A stretch of DNA of 64,000 nucleotides from Burkholderia sp. PAMC 26561 (GTDB lineage: Bacteria > Pseudomonadota > Gammaproteobacteria > Burkholderiales > Burkholderiaceae): NCBI RefSeq assembly GCF_001557535.2, contig NZ_CP014306.1, positions 1,922,001 through 1,986,000 on the forward strand, given 5' to 3'. Position 1 is the first letter of the stretch; every line of letters starts with the position of its first letter. The notes beneath the pieces were generated by a model that saw nothing but the letters and a program-made list of their open reading frames with translations, did not search any database and was not told where the DNA came from. Positions 44,909 to 54,900 of the stretch are shown here, piece by piece. A program made the position numbers and the translations under genes.

Positions 44909-47900
44909 ATGGCAAAGTTCTTTATCGATCGCCCGATTTTTGCGTGGGTGATCGCGATTATTCTGATGCTGGCGGGGATCGCTTCGATCTTCACCTTGCC
45001 GATCGCGCAGTACCCGACGATCGCGCCGCCAGCCATTCAGATCAGTGCTACGTACCCGGGTGCATCGGCTACGACGGTCGAAAACACGGTGACGCAGGTA
45101 ATCGAGCAGCAGATGAGCGGCCTCGATCACTTGCTGTACCTGTCGTCGACCAGCGATGACTCCGGCACGGCCACCATCACGCTGACGTTCGCCGCCGGCA
45201 CCAACCCCGACATTGCTCAGGTTCAGGTGCAGAACAAGTTGCAGCTCGCAACGCCGCTCTTGCCGCAGGCCGTACAGCAGCTCGGCACGAAAGTGACGAA
45301 GTCGAGCAGCAGCTTCCTGGTGGTGATGGCGTTCGTGTCGACCGACGGCAGCATGGGCCGTTACGACCTGGCGAACTATGTGGCGTCGAAGATCCAGGAT
45401 CCGGTCAGTCGTATCGACGGGGTGGGTACGGTCACGCTGTTCGGCTCGCAGTTCGCCATGCGAATATGGCTGGACGCAACCAAGCTCAACAACTTCCAGC
45501 TAACACCAATCGATGTCAAAAACGCCGTATCCAACCAGAACGTGCAGGTTGCGGGCGGCGGTCTCGGCGGCACGCCGGCGGTGCCTGGCCAGATGCTGCA
45601 GGCGACCATTACGGAAGCCACGCTGCTGCAAACGCCCGAGCAGTTCGGCAACATCCTGCTGAAGGTCAACGCGGATGGCTCGCAGGTGCGCATCAAGGAC
45701 GTCGCGCGCATCGAGCTGGGCGGTGAGAACTACAACTTCGACACGAAGTACAACGGTCAGCCGACCGCCGGCTTCGGTATCCAGCTTGCCACGGGCGCCA
45801 ACGCGCTGAATACGGCAAAACTGGTGCGCGCGAAAATCGACGATCTGTCGAAGTATTTCCCGCCGGGTCTCGTCGTGAAGTATCCGTACGACACCACGCC
45901 GTTCGTGAAGCTGTCCATTGAAGAAGTGGTCAAGACGCTGATCGAAGGTATCGTGCTGGTGTTCCTGGTCATGTACCTGTTCCTGCAGAACCTGCGCGCC
46001 ACGCTGATCCCGACGATCGCCGTGCCGGTGGTGCTGCTGGGCACGTTCGCGGTCATGGGACTGGTCGGATTCTCGATCAACACGCTCTCCATGTTCGGGT
46101 TGGTGCTCGCCATCGGCTTGCTGGTGGACGATGCCATCGTGGTGGTGGAAAACGTCGAGCGGGTGATGGCCGAGGAGGGACTGTCTCCGAAGGAGGCGAC
46201 CCGCAAGGCCATGGACCAGATCACTGGCGCACTGGTCGGCGTGGCGCTCGTGCTGTCGGCGGTGTTCGTGCCGGTGGCGTTCTCGGGCGGTTCCGTCGGC
46301 GCGATTTATCGTCAGTTTTCGCTGACCATTGTTGCGGCCATGATCTTGTCCGTGCTCACCGCGTTGATTCTGACGCCGGCATTGTGCGCGACGATCCTGA
46401 AGCCTATCGACAAGGACCATCACGTCGAAAAGAAGGGTTTCTTCGGCTGGTTCAACCGGATGTTCACGAAGAGCCAGGACAAGTATCACAGCGGCGTGGA
46501 GCACGTGATCAAGCGCTCGGGCCGTTGGCTCATCATCTATCTCGTGGTGATCGTGGCGGTGGGTTTCCTGTTCGTGCGTCTGCCGAAGTCGTTCCTGCCT
46601 GACGAAGACCAGGGCACCATGTTCGTGATCGTCCAGGCGCCGGCAGGCTCGACGCAGGAACGCACGGCCAAGGTTCTCGCCGATATCTCCGACTGGCTGC
46701 TGAAAGACCAGAAGGACATCGTCGAAGCCGTGTTTACGGTGAACGGTTTCAGCTTCGCCGGCCGTGGCCAGAACTCGGGTCTCGTGTTCGTGCGGATGAA
46801 GGACTACGCGCAACGACAGCACGCGGACCAGAAGGTGGGCGCGCTGGTCGGGCGCATGTTCGGGCACTTCTCGTCGTACAAGGACGCGATGGTGATTCCG
46901 GTGAACCCGCCGTCGATTCCTGAACTCGGCACGGCGTCGGGCTTCGACTTCGAGCTTGAGGATCGTTCGGGTCTCGGTCACGACGCACTGATCCAGGCAC
47001 GAAACATGTTGCTCGGCATGGCCGCGAAGGACCCGACGCTTGCGCAGGTCCGTCCGAACGGCTTGAACGATACGCCGCAGTTCAAGGTGAACATCGATCG
47101 TGAGAAGGCGAGTGCGCTGGGCGTGTCGCCGGCGGATATCGACAATGTGTTCTCGATTGCGTGGGGTTCGGCGTATGTGAACAACTTCCTCGACGTCGAT
47201 AACCGGATCAAAAAGGTCTACATCCAGGGCGACGCGCCGTTCCGCATGAACCCGGAAGACCTGAACGACTGGTATGTGCGCAACAGTTCCGGTGGCATGG
47301 TGCCGTTCGGTGCATTCGGCTCGGGCAAGTGGATCTACGGTTCGCCGAAGCTCGAACGCTACAACGGTATTTCCGCAGTGGAAATCCAGGGTGCGGCGGG
47401 TCCGGGCAAGTCGACGGGTCAGGCCATGGCGGCAATCGAGGCCATCGCGGCGAAGTTGCCGGCCGGTATTGGTTACGAATGGACGGGCTTGTCGCTGCAG
47501 GAACGTCAGTCGGGTTCGCAGGCGCCGATTCTTTACGGCATCTCGATTCTCGTCGTGTTCTTGTGTCTCGCGGCGCTGTATGAAAGCTGGTCGATTCCGT
47601 TCTCGGTGATTATGGTCGTGCCGCTCGGTATTCTGGGCGCGTTGCTCGCGGCTACCTTGCGCGGACTGGAAAACGATGTGTTCTTCCAGGTCGGCCTGTT
47701 GACTACGGTGGGGTTGTCGGCGAAGAACGCAATTTTGATCGTGGAATTCGCACGCGACTTGCGCTCGCAGGGCCGAACGACGGTCGAGGCGGCCATGGAA
47801 GCGGCGCGCTTGCGGTTGCGCCCGATCCTGATGACGTCGCTCGCATTTATTCTCGGCGTGCTGCCGCTCGCGATCAGTAACGGCGCGGGTTCGGCAAGCC

Positions 47901-48067
47901 AGCACGCGATCGGTACGGGCGTGATCGGCGGGATGTTGACGGCGACCTTCCTGGCGATTTTCATGATCCCGATGTTCTTTGTCGTGATCAGCAAGATCAG
48001 CCATGACAAGGGCACGCCGCATCACGAACACGGTGGCACGCCTGCTCCGGCCAAGGAAGGAAATTGA
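44909..48067 (+). CDS. RND multidrug efflux transporter, HAE1 family (BpeB/AcrB-like)
   Basis: Proton-driven inner-membrane drug pump, active as a trimer. 1052 residues with the standard topology of 12 transmembrane helices and two large periplasmic loops. The start [17 protein letters not shown] is typical. The proton-relay aspartates are in [16 protein letters not shown] (helix 4); further markers are [29 protein letters not shown] pore segments and, near the end, [13 protein letters not shown] with the helix 10 lysine. It lies between the adaptor (37-bp gap) and the outer-membrane channel (1-bp gap). Confidence 0.96.
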   Translation: MAKFFIDRPIFAWVIAIILMLAGIASIFTLPIAQYPTIAPPAIQISATYPGASATTVENTVTQVIEQQMSGLDHLLYLSSTSDDSGTATITLTFAAGTNPDIAQVQVQNKLQLATPLLPQAVQQLGTKVTKSSSSFLVVMAFVSTDGSMGRYDLANYVASKIQDPVSRIDGVGTVTLFGSQFAMRIWLDATKLNNFQLTPIDVKNAVSNQNVQVAGGGLGGTPAVPGQMLQATITEATLLQTPEQFGNILLKVNADGSQVRIKDVARIELGGENYNFDTKYNGQPTAGFGIQLATGANALNTAKLVRAKIDDLSKYFPPGLVVKYPYDTTPFVKLSIEEVVKTLIEGIVLVFLVMYLFLQNLRATLIPTIAVPVVLLGTFAVMGLVGFSINTLSMFGLVLAIGLLVDDAIVVVENVERVMAEEGLSPKEATRKAMDQITGALVGVALVLSAVFVPVAFSGGSVGAIYRQFSLTIVAAMILSVLTALILTPALCATILKPIDKDHHVEKKGFFGWFNRMFTKSQDKYHSGVEHVIKRSGRWLIIYLVVIVAVGFLFVRLPKSFLPDEDQGTMFVIVQAPAGSTQERTAKVLADISDWLLKDQKDIVEAVFTVNGFSFAGRGQNSGLVFVRMKDYAQRQHADQKVGALVGRMFGHFSSYKDAMVIPVNPPSIPELGTASGFDFELEDRSGLGHDALIQARNMLLGMAAKDPTLAQVRPNGLNDTPQFKVNIDREKASALGVSPADIDNVFSIAWGSAYVNNFLDVDNRIKKVYIQGDAPFRMNPEDLNDWYVRNSSGGMVPFGAFGSGKWIYGSPKLERYNGISAVEIQGAAGPGKSTGQAMAAIEAIAAKLPAGIGYEWTGLSLQERQSGSQAPILYGISILVVFLCLAALYESWSIPFSVIMVVPLGILGALLAATLRGLENDVFFQVGLLTTVGLSAKNAILIVEFARDLRSQGRTTVEAAMEAARLRLRPILMTSLAFILGVLPLAISNGAGSASQHAIGTGVIGGMLTATFLAIFMIPMFFVVISKISHDKGTPHHEHGGTPAPAKEGN

Positions 48068-48068
48068 G

Positions 48069-49712
48069 ATGCTAAAACACTCCTTGATAGCGGCAGCGGT
48101 CGCGCTTTTCGCGGCTGGCTGCACCATGGCGCCGAAGTATGTGCGCCCGGCGGCGCCAGTCGACCAGACGTTCCCGCAAGGCGGCGTCTACGACAAGCAG
48201 CCGACCGCCACCTCGGGCGATGCAAGCAACCGCACGGCCAATGCAAAACCGGCGGTGGATATCGGCTGGCGTGATTTTTTCGCCGATGCCCGCTTGCAGC
48301 GGATCGTTGAAATTGCGTTAAAGAACAACCGTGATCTGCGCGTGTCCATGCTCAACGTCGCTTCGGCGCGCGCGCAGTACCAGATCACACGCGCCGGTTT
48401 GTTTCCGACACTCGATGCAGTCGGCTCGCAAACCAAGCAGCGCACGCCGAAGGATTTATCGTTCTTCAACCAGACCATTTCGAACCAGTATTCGGTGGGT
48501 GTGAATGCATCGTGGGAAATCGACTTCTTCGGGCGGATTCAAAGCCTGAAGGATCAGGCCCTGGCGCAATACTTCGCGCTGGCTGAGACTCGCAAGGCGG
48601 CGGAAATTTCGCTCGTCTCGCAAGTCGCCGATCAGTACCTGACCATGCTTTCGGCCGACGACCAGCTCACCGTCACGCGCAACACGCTGAAGACGGCGGA
48701 CGAGTCGTATCGGATCACGAAGCTGCAGTTCGATAACGGCGTGGGTACCGAGCTCGATGTGCGTCAGGCGCAAGGCGTTCAGCAACAGGCTGCCGCCAAC
48801 CTGCAGTCACAAATGCGTTTGCGGGCGCAGGCCGAGAATGCGCTGGTGCTGCTGGTAGGCGAGCCGTTGCCCGCCGATCTGCCGCCTGGCTTGCCGCTCG
48901 ACAGCCAGAACCTGCTCGCCGATATCCCGGCCGACTTGCCGTCCGACCTGCTCGCGCGGCGTCCGGACATTGCGTCGGCGGAGCAGTCGTTGCTCGCGGC
49001 TAACGCGAACATCGGCGCGGCGCGCGCAGCGTTCTTCCCGAAAATCTCCCTGACGGGAAGTTTCGGGACCTTGTCGCCGTCGCTGGGCGGATTGTTCAAG
49101 CCGGGTTCGGCGGCGTGGTCGTTCGCGCCGCAGATTTCGATTCCGATCTTCGAGGGCGGCACGAACATCGCCAATCTCGACGTGGCGCAGATTCAGAAGC
49201 GCATCGAAATCGCGAACTACGAGAAGGCGATTCAAACTGCATTCCGCGAAGTGGCGGACGGTCTGGCGGCACGCGGCACTTACGATCAGCAGATCACAGC
49301 GCTCGAATCGTTCACGAAGTCGCAGTCACGCCGTCTGGAATTGTCGGACCTGCGTTATCGCAACGGCGTGGACAGCTATCTCTCGGTGCTGACGGCGCAA
49401 GATGATTTGTACACCGCGCAGCAATTGCTGATATCGGCGCGGCTTGATCGCGCGACCAACCTTGTGGATTTGTATCGCGAGCTGGGTGGTGGCTGGATCG
49501 AGAATGCAGGCGATCAGCCACGTCCGGCGGATCTGATTCCGGATTACCGCGATATCGGTACGCCGGCGACGGCGGCTCCGGCTGCTGCTTCGAGTGCGAC
49601 CGTGGGTTCGGTTTCCACAGGACCGGCGAAGCTGGTGCCGGTGCAGCATCTGGTCCCGGTTGCAAAGCCGCAAGTTGATGCTGAAGGGAAGGCGGTTGGG
49701 TCGGCGGGATAA
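48069..49712 (+). CDS. Outer-membrane efflux channel lipoprotein (OprB/OprM-like, NodT family)
   Basis: TolC-superfamily channel completing the tripartite pump. 547 residues: lipoprotein signal ending FAAGC (Cys at about 18), then two outer-membrane efflux repeats with long helices (ALKNNRDLRVSMLNVASARA; LAETRKAAEISLVSQVADQY; and RRPDIASAEQSLLAANANIG). An unusual C-terminal extension of about 60 residues is rich in Ala, Pro, Thr and Val. The ATG at 48069 starts 1 bp after the pump's stop, so translation is coupled; the longer frame from 48003 lies inside the pump gene. Confidence 0.94.
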   Translation: MLKHSLIAAAVALFAAGCTMAPKYVRPAAPVDQTFPQGGVYDKQPTATSGDASNRTANAKPAVDIGWRDFFADARLQRIVEIALKNNRDLRVSMLNVASARAQYQITRAGLFPTLDAVGSQTKQRTPKDLSFFNQTISNQYSVGVNASWEIDFFGRIQSLKDQALAQYFALAETRKAAEISLVSQVADQYLTMLSADDQLTVTRNTLKTADESYRITKLQFDNGVGTELDVRQAQGVQQQAAANLQSQMRLRAQAENALVLLVGEPLPADLPPGLPLDSQNLLADIPADLPSDLLARRPDIASAEQSLLAANANIGAARAAFFPKISLTGSFGTLSPSLGGLFKPGSAAWSFAPQISIPIFEGGTNIANLDVAQIQKRIEIANYEKAIQTAFREVADGLAARGTYDQQITALESFTKSQSRRLELSDLRYRNGVDSYLSVLTAQDDLYTAQQLLISARLDRATNLVDLYRELGGGWIENAGDQPRPADLIPDYRDIGTPATAAPAAASSATVGSVSTGPAKLVPVQHLVPVAKPQVDAEGKAVGSAG

Positions 49713-49733
49713 GCGGGTTAGTTGGATCGTGTG

Positions 49734-49766
49734 AAAAAAAACCGCAGCCTTGGCTGCGGTTTTTTA
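49734..49766. terminator. Bidirectional terminator after the efflux operon
   Basis: A7 run, then ACCGCAGCC (49741-49749) paired with GGCTGCGGT (49752-49760), then a T run. It serves the efflux operon and the convergent permease gene. Confidence 0.85.
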
Positions 49767-49789
49767 ATGCTCGTTTAGAACGGGCTTTT

Positions 49790-51163
49790 TCACCGATCCG
49801 CCTTCGCCGTCCCATCGAAATCATGCCCTGCTCGCCGGATCGCGCACGTCGCATCGCGTTCCTTCTTCACTCCGTTGAACACGATATTGAGCAGCACCGC
49901 CGACACCGACGCCAGCAAGATCCCGCTGTGCAAAATCGGCTCGAGTGCGTGCGGCAATTGCGAAAAGAACTTAGGCGCAACCACCGGCACAAGCCCCATC
50001 CCGATACTCACCGCCACGATAAACAAATTGTGATGGTTTTTCACGAAGTCGACCTTCGACAACACCTTGATGCCGTTTGCCGCGACCATCCCGAACATGA
50101 CGATGCCCGCACCGCCCAGCACGAACGGCGGCACCGACGCCACCACTTGCGCCATCTTCGGAAAAAGCCCGAGCGCCACCAGAATTACGCCCCCGGTCGC
50201 GCACACAAAGCGGCTTTTCACGCCGGTCACGCCGATCAGCCCGACGTTCTGCGAAAACGATGTATGCGGAAACGAATTAAAAAGTCCGCCGATCAACGTA
50301 CCAAGGCCATCGACTCTCAGGCCGCGAACCAGCGCATCCTGATCGACAGGGCGCTCGACCATGTCGCCGACGGCGAGGAACATGCCCGTCGATTCAATGA
50401 ACGTGACGAACATGACGATGACCATCGTCGCGATGGACAGCGGGTCGAAGTGCGGCAAGCCGAAGTGAAACGGCAGCACGATGCCGACCCACGGCGCGCT
50501 CGTCACGCCGTTCAGGTCGACGCGTCCGAGCGACATCGCGATTGCAAACCCCGCCACGATTCCCAGCAGCACCGAAATGTTCGCGATAAACCCGCGCCCG
50601 AACTTGTTGATCAACAAAATCAGCACGAGCACGACCAACGCGAGCAGCAGATACACCGGATTGCCATACTCGGGATTTTCCACACCGCCGGCTGCCCAGT
50701 TGATCCCGACGCCCATCAGCGATAAACCGATCACCGCGATCACCGTTCCGACCACGACGGGCGGGAAAAACCGCAGCAACTTCCCGATCATCGGTGCAAG
50801 AAAGATCCCGATGACCCCCGCCGCAATGGTCGCGCCGAATATATCGAGAATGCCGAGCCCGGGATTCGTGCCGATGGCGACCATCGGACCGACGGCCGCG
50901 AACGTGCATCCCATGATGACCGGCAAGCGGATGCCGAAGATCCACAGGCCGAGCGTCTGGATCAGCGTCGCAACGCCGCATGAGAACAGATCGGCGCTGA
51001 TCAGGAACGCGATCTGGTCCTTCGGCAACTTGAGCGCCGCGCCGAGAATCAGCGGTACGGCGACGGCGCCCGCATACATCACGAGTACATGCTGGATGCC
51101 CAATGTAAGCAACTGGGCGGCGGGTAAGCGTTCGTCGCACGGATGAACCGGGTTTGATGCCAT
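49790..51163 (-). CDS. NCS2-family xanthine/uracil permease
   Basis: Inner-membrane nucleobase:cation symporter of 457 residues with about 14 hydrophobic segments. Signature regions are LGIQHVLVMYAGAVAVPLIL, MGCTFAAVGPMVAIG, the conserved FVTFIESTGMFLAVG (Glu in helix 8), and NSFPHTSFSQNVGLIGVTGV (helix 10). This pattern, especially the latter motif, is closest to purine (xanthine or urate) transporters of the XanQ/UacT group rather than UraA. I start at MASNPVHP (51163), downstream of a GGAGAGAG site; ATGs at 51181 and 51202 seem less likely. Confidence 0.9.
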   Translation of the reverse strand: MASNPVHPCDERLPAAQLLTLGIQHVLVMYAGAVAVPLILGAALKLPKDQIAFLISADLFSCGVATLIQTLGLWIFGIRLPVIMGCTFAAVGPMVAIGTNPGLGILDIFGATIAAGVIGIFLAPMIGKLLRFFPPVVVGTVIAVIGLSLMGVGINWAAGGVENPEYGNPVYLLLALVVLVLILLINKFGRGFIANISVLLGIVAGFAIAMSLGRVDLNGVTSAPWVGIVLPFHFGLPHFDPLSIATMVIVMFVTFIESTGMFLAVGDMVERPVDQDALVRGLRVDGLGTLIGGLFNSFPHTSFSQNVGLIGVTGVKSRFVCATGGVILVALGLFPKMAQVVASVPPFVLGGAGIVMFGMVAANGIKVLSKVDFVKNHHNLFIVAVSIGMGLVPVVAPKFFSQLPHALEPILHSGILLASVSAVLLNIVFNGVKKERDATCAIRRAGHDFDGTAKADR

Positions 51164-51603
51164 GTCTTTGTCTCTCTCCATACAGTTTGATCGCCGTGCC
51201 ATCCGGACGTCTTGTTTGAGCGATCCAAGGTAAGTGGCTTAAAAAACAAGAACAAGTCGACGTTGGCGTATGGCCCCCTTAGCCGGGCTGATATGGCCCG
51301 AGTGGCTTAACATTGCGCGTGGCGCGGCGAAGCGTTGGCTGGCGGGCGTTGAACGATTTGCGTCGCGCGAACGTGGGCACTTATATGCGAGGCGTGGTTA
51401 TGATGGTTATCGGCCGGGACGCATAGTCCGTTTTTGGGTGGTGCGGCGAGGGCACGGGGTAAACCCGTCGCAACCGGGTTTTTCATGCTTTTTCATGCAT
51501 TCCCGGCGCTTTCAAAACCGGGTTTTACGCCTGCGCTTAAACTAACGCCGCACACACAAAGTCACGAACACGAGCTTTTCAAGAATCAGCAGACCTCATA
51601 CAA
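51164..51603 (+). promoter_or_regulatory. Spacer upstream of the AGE-family gene
   Basis: 440 bp between divergent genes with no supported CDS. It contains a short hairpin, AACCCG (51462-51467) with CGGGTT (51475-51480), running into T5, and a 13-bp palindrome AAAACCGGGTTTT at 51514-51526. Both lie on the probable leader of the downstream gene. Confidence 0.4.
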
Positions 51604-52824
51604 ATGTCCGATACCGCCAAGCCCCAGACTCCCTTCCCCGAATTCCGCTCGCGCGAGTTCCTGCTCGACCATGCGTTACGGACCATGACGTTTTATCACC
51701 CGCATTGCATGGATCCGGCGGGCGGTTTCTATCATTTCTACAAGGACAACGGCGCCGTCTATGATCGCAAGACGCGGCACCTTGTATCGAGTACGCGTTT
51801 CGTTTTCACCTACGCAATGGCCTACAAGCATTTCGGCCTCGATGAATATCGCGGCGGCGTGCGTCATGGCATCGAATATTTGCGGGAGTTTCATCGGAAT
51901 CCGGCAACGGGCGGTTATGCATGGACGCTCGATGGCCGACAGGTCACCGATGGCACCAATCACTGCTATGGCCTTGCGTTTGTGGTGCTCGCGTATGCGA
52001 AGGCGCTCGAAGCCGGATTCGAAGAAGCGCGGGCCTATCTGGAAGAAACTTGGGACCTGATGGAAGCGCGTTTCTGGGACGCTGAACACGGCCTGTACAA
52101 GGACGAAGCGAGCGCTGATTGGTTGGTGTCGGACTATCGCGGGCAGAACGCCAACATGCACGCTTGCGAAGCGATGCTCGCCGCATTCGAAGCATCAAAG
52201 GACGTGCGTTACCTCGACCGTGCCGCGCTGCTCGCAGACAACATGGTCAACCGTCAGGCCGCGCTTGCCGGCGGGCTCGTCTGGGAACACTACAAGCCGG
52301 ACTGGTCGGTGGACTGGGATTACAACAAGGGCGACAAGTCGAATATCTTCCGTCCGTGGGGATTCCAGCCGGGACATCAGACGGAATGGGCGAAGCTTTT
52401 GCTGATCCTCGACCGGCATCGTCCGGAAGCGTGGCACGTGAAGCGCGCGCGTGAACTCTTCGACAAAGCCATCGAACTCTCGTGGGACCACGAGCATGGC
52501 GGCATGGTTTATGGCTTCGACGTGGAAGGCAAGTTTTACGACGAAGACAAGTATTTCTGGGTCCAGGCCGAATCGCTGGCAACAGCCGCGTTGCTTGCCG
52601 AGCGCGGGGCGCGTGACGGCGACGCCGCCGCCGCGACCCGTTACTGGAATGATTACGACCGGTTGTGGGCTTATAGCTGGGAACACTTTGTCGACCATAA
52701 GTGGGGCGCGTGGTACCGGATCCTCGCGCGCGACAACACCAAGTACAGCGACGAGAAAAGCCCTGCGGGCAAGGTCGACTATCACACGATGGGCGCATGC
52801 TACGAAGTCCTGAACGTAGTTTGA
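51604..52824 (+). CDS. AGE-family (N-acylglucosamine 2-epimerase-like) sugar isomerase
   Basis: Cytoplasmic enzyme of 406 residues with the (alpha/alpha)6-barrel of the AGE superfamily, which holds N-acylglucosamine 2-epimerases, cellobiose epimerases and YihS-type aldose-ketose isomerases. Conserved features are GGFYHFYKDNGAVYD, the Arg of RFVFTYAMAY, HCYGLAFVVLAYAKALEAG, NANMHACEAMLAAFEAS, PGHQTEWAKLLL and KYFWVQAESLATAALL with catalytic-site His/Glu residues. The length and motifs fit mannose isomerase/YihS-like members best, but the substrate is not determined. It is 58 bp upstream of adhC and may be co-transcribed with it. Confidence 0.85.
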   Translation: MSDTAKPQTPFPEFRSREFLLDHALRTMTFYHPHCMDPAGGFYHFYKDNGAVYDRKTRHLVSSTRFVFTYAMAYKHFGLDEYRGGVRHGIEYLREFHRNPATGGYAWTLDGRQVTDGTNHCYGLAFVVLAYAKALEAGFEEARAYLEETWDLMEARFWDAEHGLYKDEASADWLVSDYRGQNANMHACEAMLAAFEASKDVRYLDRAALLADNMVNRQAALAGGLVWEHYKPDWSVDWDYNKGDKSNIFRPWGFQPGHQTEWAKLLLILDRHRPEAWHVKRARELFDKAIELSWDHEHGGMVYGFDVEGKFYDEDKYFWVQAESLATAALLAERGARDGDAAAATRYWNDYDRLWAYSWEHFVDHKWGAWYRILARDNTKYSDEKSPAGKVDYHTMGACYEVLNVV

Positions 52825-52882
52825 ACGCAGCCCTGAGAATCCCTGAATCAACGATTATCGATTATCGAAAGGAGTCGGACAC

Positions 52883-53989
52883 ATGAAGACGAAAGCCGCC
52901 ATTGCATGGGAAGCCGGAAAGCCGCTGACCATCGAGGAAGTGGATCTTGAAGGGCCGCGCGCCGGCGAAGTGCTGATTGAAGTGAAAGCAACAGGCATTT
53001 GCCACACCGATTACTACACGTTATCCGGCGCAGACCCGGAAGGCATTTTTCCGGCGATCCTCGGGCATGAAGGCGCGGGCGTGATCGCGGATGTAGGTCC
53101 GGGTGTCGGCACCTTGAAGAAGGGCGATCACGTCATTCCGCTCTACACGCCGGAATGCCGCCAGTGCAAATTTTGTCTCTCGCGCAAGACCAACTTGTGC
53201 CAGGCCATTCGGTCCACGCAAGGCCGCGGGTTGATGCCGGACGCGACGTCGCGTTTTTCCATCGGCGGGAAACCGCTGTTCCATTACATGGGGACATCGA
53301 CGTTCTCGAACTACATCGTCGTGCCGGAAATCGCGGTCGCGAAGGTACGTGAAGATGCGCCGTTCGACAAGATCTGCTATATCGGCTGTGGCGTGACAAC
53401 GGGCGTCGGCGCGGTCGTGTATTCGGCGAAGGTCGAAGCGGGTGCGAATGTGGTCGTGTTCGGTCTGGGCGGTATCGGCTTGAATGTGATCCAGGGCGCG
53501 AAGATGGTGGGCGCCGACAAGATCATTGGCGTCGATATCAATCCGGGCCGTGTGGAACTCGCGAAAAAGTTCGGCATGACGCACTTCATCAACCCGAACG
53601 AAGTGCCGAACGTGGTCGATCACATCGTCCAACTTACCGACGGCGGCGCTGATTATTCGTTCGAATGTATCGGCAACACGAAGGTGATGCGTCAGGCCCT
53701 CGAATGCACGCACAAGGGCTGGGGACAGTCGTTCATCATCGGCGTGGCAGCGGCGGGCGAGGAAATCTCGACGCGTCCGTTCCAGCTCGTGACCGGCCGC
53801 GAATGGAAAGGCTCGGCGTTCGGCGGCGCGCGCGGACGCACGGATGTGCCGAAGATCGTCGACTGGTATATGGAAGGCAAGATCAATATCGATGACCTGA
53901 TCACGCACACACTGCCGCTCGAGCGCATCAACGAAGGTTTCGACCTGATGAAGAAGGGCGAGTCGATCCGCTCGGTGGTTCTGTACTGA
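52883..53989 (+). CDS. adhC: S-(hydroxymethyl)glutathione dehydrogenase (class III ADH)
   Basis: Zinc- and NAD-dependent enzyme oxidising S-hydroxymethylglutathione, formed from formaldehyde and glutathione, to S-formylglutathione. 368 residues. Motifs are [26 protein letters not shown] start, the catalytic-zinc Cys in [24 protein letters not shown], the structural-zinc cysteines in [15 protein letters not shown], and the Rossmann motif [24 protein letters not shown] lies upstream of the ATG. The next gene encodes the following enzyme of the pathway. Confidence 0.96.
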   Translation: MKTKAAIAWEAGKPLTIEEVDLEGPRAGEVLIEVKATGICHTDYYTLSGADPEGIFPAILGHEGAGVIADVGPGVGTLKKGDHVIPLYTPECRQCKFCLSRKTNLCQAIRSTQGRGLMPDATSRFSIGGKPLFHYMGTSTFSNYIVVPEIAVAKVREDAPFDKICYIGCGVTTGVGAVVYSAKVEAGANVVVFGLGGIGLNVIQGAKMVGADKIIGVDINPGRVELAKKFGMTHFINPNEVPNVVDHIVQLTDGGADYSFECIGNTKVMRQALECTHKGWGQSFIIGVAAAGEEISTRPFQLVTGREWKGSAFGGARGRTDVPKIVDWYMEGKINIDDLITHTLPLERINEGFDLMKKGESIRSVVLY

Positions 53990-54000
53990 GGATGACGACG

Positions 54001-54846
54001 ATGCTGGAACTCGTGGAAGAACATCGCTGCTTTAGCGGCGTGCAGCGGACATATAAGCACGACTCGCAAACCATCGGCTTGCCGATGCGATTCTCTGTCT
54101 TCCTGCCGCCGCAAGCCGCACACGGCAAGGTGCCCGCGTTGTTTTATCTCGCGGGTCTCACGTGTACCGAGGAGACGTTTGCGATCAAGGCGGGCGCGCA
54201 GCGTTTTGCGAGCGAGCATGGCATCGCGCTGATCGGGCCCGATACCAGTCCGCGCGGCGCGGGCGTTCCGAACGAGGGCGCAGCGTGGGATTTCGGCGTG
54301 GGTGCGGGGTTTTACGTCGATGCCACGCAGGAACCCTGGGCGCGCAATTATCGGATGTACTCGTATGTGACGCAGGAGTTGCGCACCACGGTGCTGGCCG
54401 AGTTGCCCGTTCGCGAGGATCGTCTGGGTATCTTCGGCCACTCGATGGGCGGTCACGGCGCGCTGGTTCTGGCGCTGAGGAATCCGGACATCTACAAGTC
54501 GGTATCGGCGTTCGCGCCGATTGCCGCGCCTTCGCATTGCCCGTGGGGCGAGAAGGCGTTTTCAGGTTATCTGGGTGATGATCGGGAAACGTGGAAGCAG
54601 TACGACGCGAGCGAACTGGTGAAAAGCGCGAAGACGAAGTTCGATGCAGGGATCCTGATAGATCAGGGTCTTGCCGATAATTTCCTCGCCACGCAACTGC
54701 ATCCGGAGATTTTCGAGGCGGCCGCGAAGGTGGCGGGGCAGACGGTGACGCTGCGCCGGCATGAAGGGTATGACCACGGGTATTACTTCATCTCGACGCT
54801 TATCGGCGAGCATGTGGCGTTTCATGCGCGGACGTTGTGCGCGTGA
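54001..54846 (+). CDS. fghA: S-formylglutathione hydrolase
   Basis: Serine esterase (esterase D family) hydrolysing S-formylglutathione to formate and glutathione, completing formaldehyde detoxification with AdhC. 281 residues. The nucleophile elbow is FGHSMGGHGAL, and the fold markers ALFYLAGLTCTEETF, SPRGAGVPNE and the catalytic-His segment HEGYDHGYYFI are present. I prefer the ATG at 54001 (MLELVEEHRCF) because GAGG lies 9 nt upstream; the ATG at 53992, only 2 bp after adhC, adds three residues and is almost on top of that site. Confidence 0.94.
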   Translation: MLELVEEHRCFSGVQRTYKHDSQTIGLPMRFSVFLPPQAAHGKVPALFYLAGLTCTEETFAIKAGAQRFASEHGIALIGPDTSPRGAGVPNEGAAWDFGVGAGFYVDATQEPWARNYRMYSYVTQELRTTVLAELPVREDRLGIFGHSMGGHGALVLALRNPDIYKSVSAFAPIAAPSHCPWGEKAFSGYLGDDRETWKQYDASELVKSAKTKFDAGILIDQGLADNFLATQLHPEIFEAAAKVAGQTVTLRRHEGYDHGYYFISTLIGEHVAFHARTLCA

Positions 54847-54862
54847 GGCAAAGTTGGACGGG

Positions 54863-54884
54863 AGCGCCGTGGGCGCTTTCGTTC
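54863..54884. terminator. Small hairpin between fghA and znuB
   Basis: AGCGCC (54863-54868) pairs with GGCGCT (54872-54877) around a 3-nt loop, followed by TTCGTTCT. It lies between convergent genes. Confidence 0.4.
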
Positions 54885-54900
54885 TCGCAGTGATTGCGAT

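Noticed and set aside
45500..48127. 875-residue minus-strand ORF opposite the RND pump gene
   Set aside because: Antisense shadow of a clear pump; Arg/His-rich translation.
51270..51545. 91-residue ORF between the permease and AGE-family genes
   Set aside because: Arg/Trp-rich, no ribosome site, overlaps leader hairpins.
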